This document shows positions 44,060 to 52,516 of a stretch of DNA of 64,000 bases, piece by piece. Under the pieces are notes generated by a model. It worked only from the letters and a program-made list of their open reading frames with translations. It was not told where the DNA came from and did no database searches. The DNA comes from Bradyrhizobium sp. Y36 (lineage in GTDB: Bacteria > Pseudomonadota > Alphaproteobacteria > Rhizobiales > Xanthobacteraceae), in NCBI RefSeq assembly GCF_002531575.1, contig NZ_NWTI01000005.1:62001-126000 (forward strand). Direction: 5' to 3'. Both the position numbers and the translations under genes were made by a program. How positions within the stretch are numbered: the first letter of the stretch is position 1; each line of letters opens with the position of its first letter.

Positions 44060-45718
44060 TCAGCGCGCGTACCCGTAAACTGCAACCGCATTGTCGGCGG
44101 AGACGAGCCCGCTCTCGACATCCTCCTTGACCGCCCTGCGCTCGCGCGTCGCGGGATCGCCGATGCCGGCGCCGCCGGGCGTCAGCACCACCAGCCGGTC
44201 GTCCGGCGGCACCTGCTGAAAGCCCTTGCCGCGCAGCTTCTTGCCCGACTTCAAGCCGACGTAACCGGCCTCGCCGTTCTGGCCGCCGTCGCGGCCGCGC
44301 GGCGGATGATCGATGCGATCGAACGCGGCCAGGATGTCGAACGGCGCGTCGACGCCGCTGCCGACCTCGATGATCTGGCCGAGCCCGCCGCGGGTGCGCC
44401 CTGCGCCGCCGGAGTCCGGACGCAGCTCCTTGCGCCAGAAGATCAACGGCGTCTGCGTCTCCGCGATCTCGACCGGCGTGCCGCGCACGCCGCTCGGGTA
44501 AGCCGTCGCCGACAGCCCGTCCTTGCCGAAGCGCGCGCCGGTGCCGCCATTGGAGGTCACCGCCATCGAGAACCCGTAATTGCCGCCGACGCCGGAGCGG
44601 GTCTGGCCGCGCACGTTGAGATTCCACAGGCACGAGGTGCCTTCGGCCGGGACGCGCTCGGGGATGATCTGGCGCAGGCAGCCGAACACGACGTCGGGCA
44701 GCATCTGGCCGATGATGTGGCGCGAGGCGACCGGCGCCGGCTTGGGCGCATTGAGGATCGCGCCCGCAGGCGCCGACACCGTCAGCGGCGACAGCGAACC
44801 GGCATTGTTCGGGATCTGCGAGGCGACGACGCAGCCGAGGCCGAACACGGTGTAGGCCGTAGTGTAGGACAAGGGCACGTTGATGCCGAACTTCGAGGCG
44901 GCCGAGGTGCCGTCGAAATCGACATGGATGCCTTCGTCCGAGATCGTCAGCGTCGCGGCCAGCGTCACCGGGGCGTCATAGCCGTCGACGACCATGGTGT
45001 TGCGCCAGCTGCCCTTCGGCAGCTTGGCGATCTCGGCGAGCACCGCCTCGCGCGAGCGCGCGCAGATGTAGTCGCCGAGCTCGTCGAGCGTATCGATGCC
45101 GAACTCGGTCATCATCTCGACCAGGCGCTCGCAGCCGACGTCGTTGCAGCCGGCGAGCGAATAGGTGTCGCCCTCGGTGTCGATCGGCAGCCGCGTGTTG
45201 GTGCGGATCATCGCCATCAGCGTCTCGTTGACGACGCCCTGGTCGATCAGCTTCAGCATGGGGATATAGAGCCCCTCCATGAAGACGTCGGTGGCATCAG
45301 GCCCGAAGCCGATGCCGCCGATGTCCATGAGGTGGCTGGTGCAGGAGAACAGCGCCACCGGCCTGCCGTCCTTGAAGCAGGGCGTGGTGACGACGAAATC
45401 GTTGAGATGGCCGGTGCCCATCCAGGGATCGTTGGTGATGTAGGCGTCGCCCTCTTTCATCGTCTCGATCGGAAAGCGGTCGATGAAGTGCTTGACCGAT
45501 TCCGCCATCGAGTTGACGTGACCGGGCGTGCCCGTCACCGCCTGCGCCAGCATGCGCCCCTTGAGGTCGAACACGCCGGCCGAGAGGTCGCCGCACTCGC
45601 GCACGATCGGGCTGAAGGCGGTGCGCAAAAGCACCTGCGCCTGCTCCTCGACCACGGCGATCAGCCGGTGCCACATGATCTGGAGGTCGATCAGGCTCGC
45701 GCCATTTGCCTTGTTCAT
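44060..45718 (-). CDS. hyuB: Hydantoinase B / 5-oxoprolinase beta-type subunit
   Basis: A 552-residue HyuB-family subunit. Typical segments are MWHRLIAVVEEQAQVLLRTAFSPIVRECGDLSAGVFD at the start, NDPWMGTGHLNDF, HLMDIGGIGFGPDATDVFMEGL, and NLNVRGQTRSGVGGNYG near the end. With HyuA it forms an ATP-dependent cyclic amidase (hydantoinase, oxoprolinase or acetone/acetophenone carboxylase family). The precise substrate cannot be told. ATG 45718 is 2 bases after the hyuA stop, showing tight coupling. Confidence 0.93.
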   Translation of the reverse strand: MNKANGASLIDLQIMWHRLIAVVEEQAQVLLRTAFSPIVRECGDLSAGVFDLKGRMLAQAVTGTPGHVNSMAESVKHFIDRFPIETMKEGDAYITNDPWMGTGHLNDFVVTTPCFKDGRPVALFSCTSHLMDIGGIGFGPDATDVFMEGLYIPMLKLIDQGVVNETLMAMIRTNTRLPIDTEGDTYSLAGCNDVGCERLVEMMTEFGIDTLDELGDYICARSREAVLAEIAKLPKGSWRNTMVVDGYDAPVTLAATLTISDEGIHVDFDGTSAASKFGINVPLSYTTAYTVFGLGCVVASQIPNNAGSLSPLTVSAPAGAILNAPKPAPVASRHIIGQMLPDVVFGCLRQIIPERVPAEGTSCLWNLNVRGQTRSGVGGNYGFSMAVTSNGGTGARFGKDGLSATAYPSGVRGTPVEIAETQTPLIFWRKELRPDSGGAGRTRGGLGQIIEVGSGVDAPFDILAAFDRIDHPPRGRDGGQNGEAGYVGLKSGKKLRGKGFQQVPPDDRLVVLTPGGAGIGDPATRERRAVKEDVESGLVSADNAVAVYGYAR

Positions 45719-45720
45719 GA

Positions 45721-47805
45721 TCAGGCCGCCTTCCGTTCCATGACGATGCTGCCGGCACCGTCGATATGGGCGTCAAAACTGGTGGAGACGAAGGTCGAGG
45801 TTTCGTCCTCGGCGATCACCGCGGGCCCGGCGATGGTCGCGCCCGGCGCCATGTCCTCGCGGCGATAGAGCGGGATCTCGATCACCTCGCCCGCACGCCC
45901 GTCGAAGAACCTGCGGCTGCCGCTCGCCTTTCCGGCGGGCGTGCGCGCGACGGCGGCGACGGTGGACGGATTGCGCGCTTCCGTCGTCGCGAGCACCGAC
46001 CAGCTCAGCACCTCGATCGCAGCACCCGGGATCGGGCGCTCGAACATCGCCGAATAATCCGCCTCGAACTTCTGCCGCAGGCCGGCGAGATCGGCCGCCG
46101 TCAGCCGCCGGTTCGGCAGCTCGACGCTGATCTCGTGCCCCTGTCCGACATAGCGCATGAAGGCGGCCCGCCGCTCGCGCACCGGCGCGCCGGCAGCGCC
46201 GGGCTCGACCAGGGCGCGCGCCTCGGTCACCATCTCCTGCAGGAGATCGGAGACCGCCTCGGTGTCGAAATCGTCGAGGCGGACGTGACGGCTGCGTACC
46301 AACTCATAAGCGATGGGCGCGGCAAGGAAGCCGACCGCCGAGCCGACGCCGGCATTCGACGGCACGATCACCCGGGAGACGCCGATCTTCTCGGCCACAC
46401 GCGCCGCATGCAGCGGCGCCGCACCGCCAAAGGCGATCAAGGTGTGCTGGCCGACGATCTCGCCGCGCTCGACCGCATGGACGCGCGCCGCGCTCGCCAT
46501 GTTCTCGCAGACGACCTCGTGAACGGCATAGGCCGCGGTTTCCGCCGACAGGCCGAGCGGTTCGCCGACGTCACGCAGCAGCGCCTGCTTCGAAAGCTCG
46601 ATGTCGAGCTTGATCGTACCGCCGGCAAACGCGTCGGGATCAATCATGCCGAGCGCAACGTCCGCATCCGTCACGGCAGGGCGCTGGCCGCCGCGACCGT
46701 AACAGGCCGGGCCCGGCTCCGAAGAAGCACTCTCGGGACCGACCGTGACGCGCTTCATCGCATCGACATGGGCGATCGAGCCGCCACCGGCGCCGATCTC
46801 GACCATCTCGATCACGGGGATTCGCACCGGCAGGCCGGAGCCTTTCAGGAAGCGCGCCGCACGATCGACCTCGAACACGCGCGAGGTCTCGGGCTGGTAT
46901 TTCTCGATCAGGCAGATCTTTGCGGTGGTGCCGCCCATGTCGAAAGATAGCACCTTGCTCTCGCCGAGCCGTGCCGCGATCTGCGCCGCGAAGATCGCCC
47001 CGCCCGCAGGGCCGGATTCGACAAGACGCACCGGAAAGCGCCGCGCGGTCTCGATCGAAGTGACGCCGCCGCCCGAGGTGACGAGATAGATCGCGCCGCG
47101 GAACTGCTCGACCTGCAAGGCATCGGCCATGCGGGCGAGATAGCCGTCGATCAGGGGTTGCACATAGGCGTTGGCAACCGCAGTCGATGTGCGCTCGTAC
47201 TCGCGGATCTCCGGACAGACCGCAGAGGACACGGTCACGGAGATGCCGGGCATCTCCTCAGCCAGGATCGCGGCTGCACGCCGCTCGTGCTCGGGATTGG
47301 CGTAGGAGTGCAGGAAGGCGATCGCGACGCTTTCGACCTTCAACTCACGCAATTTTGGCGCGAGTGCGCGCACTGAGGCCTCGTCGAGCGGGAGGCGGAC
47401 GGCGCCGTGAGCGTCGACGCGCTCGGGCACGGTAAAGCGCAGGCTGCGCGGCGCCAGCGGCCTCGGCTTGTCGATGCCGAGATCGTACTGGTCGTAGCGG
47501 CTCTCGGTGCCGATATCGAGCACGTCGCGAAAGCCGTCGGTCGCAATCAGGGCCGTCCTGGCGCCGCGGCGCTCGATGATGGCGTTGGTCGCGAGCGTGG
47601 TGCCGTGAATGAAGACGTCGATGTCGCTGATATGGGCGCGGGCGTCGGCGAGGATGAGACGCATGCCGTCCAGCACCGCCTGTTCGGGACGCTGCGGCGT
47701 CGTCAGCAGCTTGCGCGTCTTGCGATCCTGTCCCACGTCCAGCACGATGTCGGTGAACGTGCCACCGATATCCACGGCAAGCCGCACCTCGGCTCCCTCA
47801 AGCAT
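45721..47805 (-). CDS. hyuA: Hydantoinase A / 5-oxoprolinase alpha-type subunit
   Basis: A 694-residue HyuA-family ATPase subunit of the acetate-kinase/Hsp70 fold. The phosphate-binding motif is DIGGTFTD (12-19). HGTTLATNAIIERRGART, VTSGGGVTSIETARRFP, SFDMGGTTAKICLI and AFGGAAPLHAARVAE are the other family marks. It phosphorylates the ring substrate so that HyuB can open it. It heads a minus-strand unit hyuA-hyuB-dctP-dctQ-dctM, which looks like one uptake-and-breakdown operon. No regulator is adjacent; the sirtuin gene is upstream on the same strand after a gap of 141 bases. Confidence 0.94.
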   Translation of the reverse strand: MLEGAEVRLAVDIGGTFTDIVLDVGQDRKTRKLLTTPQRPEQAVLDGMRLILADARAHISDIDVFIHGTTLATNAIIERRGARTALIATDGFRDVLDIGTESRYDQYDLGIDKPRPLAPRSLRFTVPERVDAHGAVRLPLDEASVRALAPKLRELKVESVAIAFLHSYANPEHERRAAAILAEEMPGISVTVSSAVCPEIREYERTSTAVANAYVQPLIDGYLARMADALQVEQFRGAIYLVTSGGGVTSIETARRFPVRLVESGPAGGAIFAAQIAARLGESKVLSFDMGGTTAKICLIEKYQPETSRVFEVDRAARFLKGSGLPVRIPVIEMVEIGAGGGSIAHVDAMKRVTVGPESASSEPGPACYGRGGQRPAVTDADVALGMIDPDAFAGGTIKLDIELSKQALLRDVGEPLGLSAETAAYAVHEVVCENMASAARVHAVERGEIVGQHTLIAFGGAAPLHAARVAEKIGVSRVIVPSNAGVGSAVGFLAAPIAYELVRSRHVRLDDFDTEAVSDLLQEMVTEARALVEPGAAGAPVRERRAAFMRYVGQGHEISVELPNRRLTAADLAGLRQKFEADYSAMFERPIPGAAIEVLSWSVLATTEARNPSTVAAVARTPAGKASGSRRFFDGRAGEVIEIPLYRREDMAPGATIAGPAVIAEDETSTFVSTSFDAHIDGAGSIVMERKAA

Positions 47806-47946
47806 TCCAAATTCTCCGCGCTGATCGTCAAGACTGAGGTCGAAAGCGCAGCAATTTCCATGCCATGGACGGCAAGGACAACGTCGCGCCCGGCCATTCT
47901 GCTTGGCACCTATGCAATAGGCAAGGCGTGTTCGCGAGTCCCGCGA

Positions 47947-48768
47947 TCAGAGCAGGAATGCAAGCGCCGCTTCGCAGCGCTCCTCGACCTTCAGAGTCAG
48001 GAGATCGTCGGCGCGAGTGCGGCCGAGATTGACGGCTGCAATCGGAATGTTGCGCTGCGCCGCAGCCTGCACGAAGCGGAAACCGGAATAGACCATCAGC
48101 GAGGAGCCGACGATCAGCATGGCGTCGGCCTGCGACAGATGGTCCTGCGCGGTGGCGACGACGTCGCGCGGCACGTTCTCGCCGAAGAACACGACGTCGG
48201 GCTTGAGGATGCCGCCGCACGCCTCGCAAGGAGGCACCTGGAAGGACGAAAAATCCTCGTGCTCGAGATCAGCATCGCCATCCGGTGCATCGGCGGCATC
48301 GAGCGTCAGCCACGTCGCATTGGCGCGACCAAGCGCGTGCTGAAATTCTTCGCGCGGCGTCTTCGCGCCGCAGCTCATGCAGCGCACCAGATCGAGCCGG
48401 CCGTGCAGGTCGATGACCTGGCGCTGGCCGGCGGACTGATGCAACCGGTCGACGTTCTGGGTCAGCAGCATCCCGCAGCGGCCCTTCGCCTCAAGCCGCG
48501 CCAGCGCATGATGCGCATCGTTCGGCTTCGCCTGACCAAACCGCCTCCAGCCGATCAGGCTGCGCGCCCAATAGCGCTGGCGGGTCTGTTGCTCCGACAT
48601 GAAGGCCTGGAAGTTGACAGGCTGGGTCCGCTTCCAGTTGCCGTTTCCGTCGCGATAATCGGGAATGCCCGAATTGGTGCTGCAGCCGGCGCCGGTCAGC
48701 ACGAACAGCTTTTCGTGCCGGTCGAGGAAGTCCTGCAGCGGTCGATTTGCCAGCGGAGCATTTGCCAT
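47947..48768 (-). CDS. NAD-dependent protein deacylase, Sir2 family
   Basis: A 273-residue sirtuin. The NAD site is GAGCSTNSGIPDYR (26-39), the TQNVD motif is at 103-107 (approximately), the catalytic base is His122 in DLHGR, and the zinc ligands are Cys130, Cys133, Cys181 and Cys184. It uses NAD to remove acyl groups from lysines. It resembles the class II/SIRT4-like bacterial sirtuins. ATG 48768 is used; the frame upstream shows no similarity. It may control metabolic enzymes such as acyl-CoA synthetases, as other bacterial sirtuins do, but no partner acetyltransferase is nearby. Confidence 0.93.
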   Translation of the reverse strand: MANAPLANRPLQDFLDRHEKLFVLTGAGCSTNSGIPDYRDGNGNWKRTQPVNFQAFMSEQQTRQRYWARSLIGWRRFGQAKPNDAHHALARLEAKGRCGMLLTQNVDRLHQSAGQRQVIDLHGRLDLVRCMSCGAKTPREEFQHALGRANATWLTLDAADAPDGDADLEHEDFSSFQVPPCEACGGILKPDVVFFGENVPRDVVATAQDHLSQADAMLIVGSSLMVYSGFRFVQAAAQRNIPIAAVNLGRTRADDLLTLKVEERCEAALAFLL

Positions 48769-48914
48769 GGCGCAGATGTAGTTCGCGCCGCGACATTTTG
48801 CCAGATCACTCCCGGACCGGCGCCCCGAAGCGGGCGGCGGATCGATCCGTGCCGGAGAAGTGCCGGCGGCGAATGCTCGCGCACCGGTTCGTTCTGCCCC
48901 GAACACGTCGCCCG

Positions 48915-49319
48915 TCAGATCTGGGCTGGATCGGTGTCATGCCTGTGCTTGTGAAGAAACCGGGCAATCTGCCCGCGGAGCGCCGCCGTGTCCAACAATG
49001 TTCCGACCGAACCGGCGGTGTCGAAAATCTCGCGCTGAAGCGTCGTCGGCAGGGAATTCCATTGCATGATGACGGCCGCGCCGAGACAGCGCAAAACGCG
49101 CTCTTCCTCCGCCGCGAGGGCTGCTCCACGCAGTCGCTCCGCCTCACCGGCGTTGACCGCATCCGCGTATTGGTCCGCGAGAACCTGCTCGTTGTCCGCG
49201 CGCCATGCAAGGCTATCCTGCAGTTTCTCGAATTTGCGGGTGTCATCCTTGCCGGGCGAAGTCCTGGCCAGTTCGCCGTACGCGGCCGCTTTTGCGCGAT
49301 ACTGTAGAAATTTGAACAT
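48915..49319 (-). CDS. Hypothetical helical protein, 134 residues
   Basis: A soluble, charged, largely helical protein (FKFLQYRAKAAAYGELARTSPGKDDTRKFEKLQDSL at its start, then NEQVLADQYADAVNAGEAERL). No signal peptide or membrane helix is visible. I do not recognise a named family, though the start resembles short rhizobial proteins of unknown function. It ends with a His-rich FLHKHRHD. A 35-codon membrane-protein gene lies 96 bases upstream on the same strand and may be co-transcribed. Confidence 0.6.
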   Translation of the reverse strand: MFKFLQYRAKAAAYGELARTSPGKDDTRKFEKLQDSLAWRADNEQVLADQYADAVNAGEAERLRGAALAAEEERVLRCLGAAVIMQWNSLPTTLQREIFDTAGSVGTLLDTAALRGQIARFLHKHRHDTDPAQI

Positions 49320-49415
49320 GCTGCCTCCTTTCGTCGAAATTCGCCGCGCGCGGCGGACGACCGGCCCGAGGTCGGTGTTCGACCAGCCCGCGCGCAGAAG
49401 GCACGCCGAAACCGA

Positions 49416-49523
49416 CTACCATTGGATCAACATCGAAACGGCGATCAACAGCACGAAGAAGACCGGGAGCAGGACCGGCGGCACGAGCCACTCGCGAAGA
49501 CTGAATCCGGGGGAATCCGACAT
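49416..49523 (-). CDS. Very small single-helix membrane protein, 35 residues
   Basis: A 36-codon frame starting MSDSPGFSLREW at 49523, followed by one hydrophobic helix (about 13-33, LVPPVLLPVFFVLLIAVS in its core) and ending LIQW before the stop. AAGAGG lies 8-9 bases before the ATG. The short cytoplasmic start, Pro-containing helix and aromatic end look like a real membrane micropeptide. No family is known to me. It may share a transcript with the 134-residue hypothetical protein downstream. Confidence 0.55.
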   Translation of the reverse strand: MSDSPGFSLREWLVPPVLLPVFFVLLIAVSMLIQW

Positions 49524-49849
49524 ATTGACCGCCTCTTGGTCGCGGCGGGAGCGCAATGCTCTCAGTCACCGATAACGGCCGAGGGGCGAGCGGTGATCAA
49601 GCGGATATAGGCACCTCTCGCCAAATAGCGAGGCTTGCGACGGACTATTTGTCCCGAGCAGCACCGCACCGGGTTGTAACCCTGTCGCCAGATCATCATT
49701 TGAAAGAGGCGCGACCGGCTCGCTCTTGTCAGGCCTCGACGAAACGTCCGCGTTCCTGACGCACGCAAGCCCGGCGTCGGCCACCCAGGGGTGCCCCGGC
49801 TCAAACGGCGTGAAGGCGCACGGCACCTGCAACCTGATCGGCCCGAACC
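49524..49849. other. Gene-free 326-bp stretch
   Basis: Upstream of the 35-codon gene (minus) and of the DUF1488 gene (plus), so it should hold both promoters. I see no gene, repeat or convincing terminator here. Confidence 0.5.
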
Positions 49850-50110
49850 ATGATTGATTTTCCAAATCACAGTCGCTCATATGACCAGACACGGCGTGCC
49901 GTGCGGTTCTGGGGACACGACAGCGCCATCGAGGCCTCGTTCTTCATCGACGAAGGCGCGTTGAAGCGGATTCAACCGGGCGCCGATGCGACCGAATCGG
50001 GATTCCTGAACGCGTTCGATCGCAACCGCGACTTGATATGTGCCGCCGCGGCCAGGAAGTATGTCCGCGGCAGCAGGGGCTCCTACGACCTGCTCGCAGG
50101 AGATTTCTGA
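49850..50110 (+). CDS. DUF1488 family protein
   Basis: An 86-residue small protein with the typical features of DUF1488: MIDFPNHSRSYD at the start, AVRFWGHDSAIEASFFIDEGAL, then FLNAFDRNRDLICAAAARKYVRG and a final YDLLAGDF. The function of the family is unknown; members are common in Bradyrhizobium and Burkholderia, often in several copies. It stands alone on the plus strand and is convergent with the SDR gene, 42 bases away. Confidence 0.85.
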   Translation: MIDFPNHSRSYDQTRRAVRFWGHDSAIEASFFIDEGALKRIQPGADATESGFLNAFDRNRDLICAAAARKYVRGSRGSYDLLAGDF

Positions 50111-50152
50111 AGCGGCCAATGAGATCGTGATTTCGTCCGTGGACCCACGTTT

Positions 50153-50989
50153 CTAGCTTGCCCAGTTCTCGCGGAATTCCGGGAACAGCGTCAGGCCTCC
50201 GCAGGCATAGAGGGTCTGCCCGGTGATGTAGCTCGCATCGTCCGAGGCGAGGAAGGCGAAGACGGCGGCGATTTCCTCCGGTGTGCCGACGCGTCCCATG
50301 GGAATGTGGCTGGTGACGGTTCCGCGCTTTTCGGGATCGCCGGTCCAGGCCGCGTTGATCGGGGTGTCGATCGCGCCCGGACCAACGGCATTCACACGAA
50401 TGCCCCGGCCAGCGAACTCCAGCGCCAGCGTGCGCGTCAGGTTGGCCATGCCGCCCTTGCTGATCGAATAAGCGAGATAGCCGGGCTTCGGAATGATCTG
50501 GTGCACGCTGGAGCAGTTGATGATGCTGCCGCCTCCCCCGCGCGCCACGAAATGCGCGAGCGCCTTTTGCGCACAGAGCACCGCGCCGTTGAGATTGACG
50601 TCGATGATGCGGCGATAGGTTTCGACGTCGAGCGCCTCGCTCGGCGATTCCCGCTGGAAGCCGGCGTTGTTGACCAGACAATCGAGGCGCTTGAAGCGCG
50701 CCAGGACCGTCTCGAACATGGCCGCGACCTGCTGTTCATTGCTGACATCGGCCTTGACGATGACGTGATCGAGCCTGCCGTGACCACGATCGCTCGATGC
50801 GGTCCGCGCCATGGCGAGCGACTCTTCTGCTCGCTCGGCATGATCGACATAGTTGATCGCGACGGTCGCGCCTTCCCCGGCAAGCCTGATGGCGACGGCG
50901 CGGCCAATGCCTTGCGAGGCGCCGGTCACCAGCGCGTATTGGCCGACGAGGCGCGAAGGATATGAAGTCGGGCGATTGGGTTGTGGCAT
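50153..50989 (-). CDS. SDR-family oxidoreductase, glucose-1-dehydrogenase-like
   Basis: A 278-residue classical SDR. The cofactor loop is TGASQGIG (22-29), NNAG is at 107-110, the active-site Ser is in CSSVHQ (around 160), and Tyr174 and Lys178 are in YSISK. The end YITGQTLYACGGLTLFPEF resembles bacterial glucose 1-dehydrogenases and 3-oxoacyl reductases. The substrate is not certain. ATG 50989 has GGAGAGAG upstream, better than the start 17 codons further on the left of the frame. It follows the NCS2 permease gene on the same strand (gap 73), with no obvious metabolic link. Confidence 0.88.
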   Translation of the reverse strand: MPQPNRPTSYPSRLVGQYALVTGASQGIGRAVAIRLAGEGATVAINYVDHAERAEESLAMARTASSDRGHGRLDHVIVKADVSNEQQVAAMFETVLARFKRLDCLVNNAGFQRESPSEALDVETYRRIIDVNLNGAVLCAQKALAHFVARGGGGSIINCSSVHQIIPKPGYLAYSISKGGMANLTRTLALEFAGRGIRVNAVGPGAIDTPINAAWTGDPEKRGTVTSHIPMGRVGTPEEIAAVFAFLASDDASYITGQTLYACGGLTLFPEFRENWAS

Positions 50990-51062
50990 GGTCTCTCTCC
51001 GGAATGCCTCATCATCGGCGGAACGCGCCTTTTGTTCCATCCTGTCAGCGCATCGCTGGGAT

Positions 51063-52382
51063 TCACTCCACGCGGCGCGCCAGTGGTGAGGTCAGGATCT
51101 GGTAAAGAATGATGGCGCCGAAGGTTGCGGTGCCGATCCCGCCGATCGTGAATGCGCCAAATTTGAGCGTGAGATCCCCCGCCCCCGCGGTCAACGCCAC
51201 GGCGGCGGTGATCAGGTTTGCAGGATTGGCAAAGTCGACCTTGTTCTCGACCCAGATCCGGCCCGCCATCGCCGCGATCAATCCGAACAGCACGATCGAG
51301 AGGCCGCCGATGACGGGCCCGGGGATCGACAGGATCAGCGCGCCGAATTTCGGCGAGAAGCCGAGCAGGATCGACACGATCGCGGCGAAGGCAAACAGCA
51401 ATGTCGAATAGACCTTGGTCGCGGCCATGACGCCGATGTTCTCGGCATAGGTGGTGACGCCGGTGCCGCCGCCGCTGGCTGCGACGATGGTCGCCAGGCT
51501 GTCGGCGAACAGGGCGCGCCCGAGATAGGCGTCGAGGCTCCGGCCTGTCATGGCGCCGACGGCCTTGATGTGACCGAGGTTCTCGGCGACGAGAATGATC
51601 GCAACCGGCGCAATCAGGAAGATGGCATCCGCCTGGAACGTCGGCGCAGTGAAGTTCGGCAGGCCGATCCACGGCGCGGCCGCCAATTGGGCAAAGTCGA
51701 CCGGCTTGCCGAAGCCGAACCCGTTCGCAAACAACAGGTAGAGAAGGTAGCCGCCGATTGCCCCGAGGATGATCGGCAGCCGGCGCCACAGGCCGGGCGC
51801 AGCAACTGCAACCACGCCGATGATCAGAACGGTGGCGAGCCCGATTCCCGTGTCGAAGGTGTTGGCGCTCACCGCCTTGACCGCCACGGGCGCGAGGTTG
51901 AGACCGATCGCGGCGACCACCGCACCGGTGACGGCCGGCGGCAGCAGCCTCTCGACCCAGCCGACCCCCGACCACATCACCACCAGCGCGATCACCCCGT
52001 AGAGCACGCCCGCTCCGACGATGCCGCCGAGCGCGACCGAGATATTGGGATTCGCCCCATGCCCGGCATAGCCGGTGGCCGCGATGACGACGGCGATGAA
52101 CGCGAAGCTCGAGCCGAGATAGCTCGGCACGCGCCCGGCGACGATGACGAAGAAGATCAGCGTGCCCACGCCGGAGAACAGCACTGCCACATTGGGATCG
52201 AACCCCATCAGCAGCGGCGCGATGATCGTCGAGCCTGACATCGCGACGCAATGCTGGAGACCCGAGACGACGGTCTGGCCCCAGGACAGCCGCTCCTCCG
52301 GCATGATCACGCCCGAGGTCTTCAGCGTCCAACGCGGAAAATAGCTCTGTGCTTGCTCGTCCGAGCCGGTTGCTGTCGACAT
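51063..52382 (-). CDS. NCS2-family nucleobase permease (uracil/xanthine type)
   Basis: A 439-residue transporter with about 14 helices. Family marks are GLQHCVAMSGSTIIAPLL near the start, the half-helix sequence SYLGSSFAFIA, and VAENLGHIKAVGAMTGR with its conserved glutamate. Then comes GGGTGVTTYAENIGVMAATK, which carries the NCS2 signature. It resembles UraA/RutG, so uracil is the best guess, though xanthine is possible. ATG 52382 has GGGGGAAC upstream. It is divergent from dctA. A perfect 22-bp palindrome in the shared gap may control one or both. Confidence 0.92.
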   Translation of the reverse strand: MSTATGSDEQAQSYFPRWTLKTSGVIMPEERLSWGQTVVSGLQHCVAMSGSTIIAPLLMGFDPNVAVLFSGVGTLIFFVIVAGRVPSYLGSSFAFIAVVIAATGYAGHGANPNISVALGGIVGAGVLYGVIALVVMWSGVGWVERLLPPAVTGAVVAAIGLNLAPVAVKAVSANTFDTGIGLATVLIIGVVAVAAPGLWRRLPIILGAIGGYLLYLLFANGFGFGKPVDFAQLAAAPWIGLPNFTAPTFQADAIFLIAPVAIILVAENLGHIKAVGAMTGRSLDAYLGRALFADSLATIVAASGGGTGVTTYAENIGVMAATKVYSTLLFAFAAIVSILLGFSPKFGALILSIPGPVIGGLSIVLFGLIAAMAGRIWVENKVDFANPANLITAAVALTAGAGDLTLKFGAFTIGGIGTATFGAIILYQILTSPLARRVE

Positions 52383-52467
52383 GTTCCCCCCAGTTGCGGT
52401 GCAGCGATCGATCGTCGTGCGATCCGACAAAATTGTGATTGTCGCTTCTGCGGTGACCATCACATGA

Positions 52468-52489
52468 TGCAAAGATTCAAATCTTTGCA
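52468..52489. promoter_or_regulatory. Perfect 22-bp palindrome in the permease/dctA intergenic region
   Basis: Arms TGCAAAGATT and AATCTTTGCA around CA, 28 bases before the dctA ATG and 86 bases before the divergent permease gene. Typical size for an operator; the regulator is unknown. It would also form an RNA hairpin in a dctA leader. Confidence 0.6.
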
Positions 52490-52516
52490 AGATCAATGCG
52501 TTCCAGGGCCCACACT

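Noticed and set aside
42833..45868. 1011-codon open frame on the plus strand
   Set aside because: It is antisense to dctQ, dctP and hyuB, all of which have clear family motifs; the translation is a low-complexity shadow.
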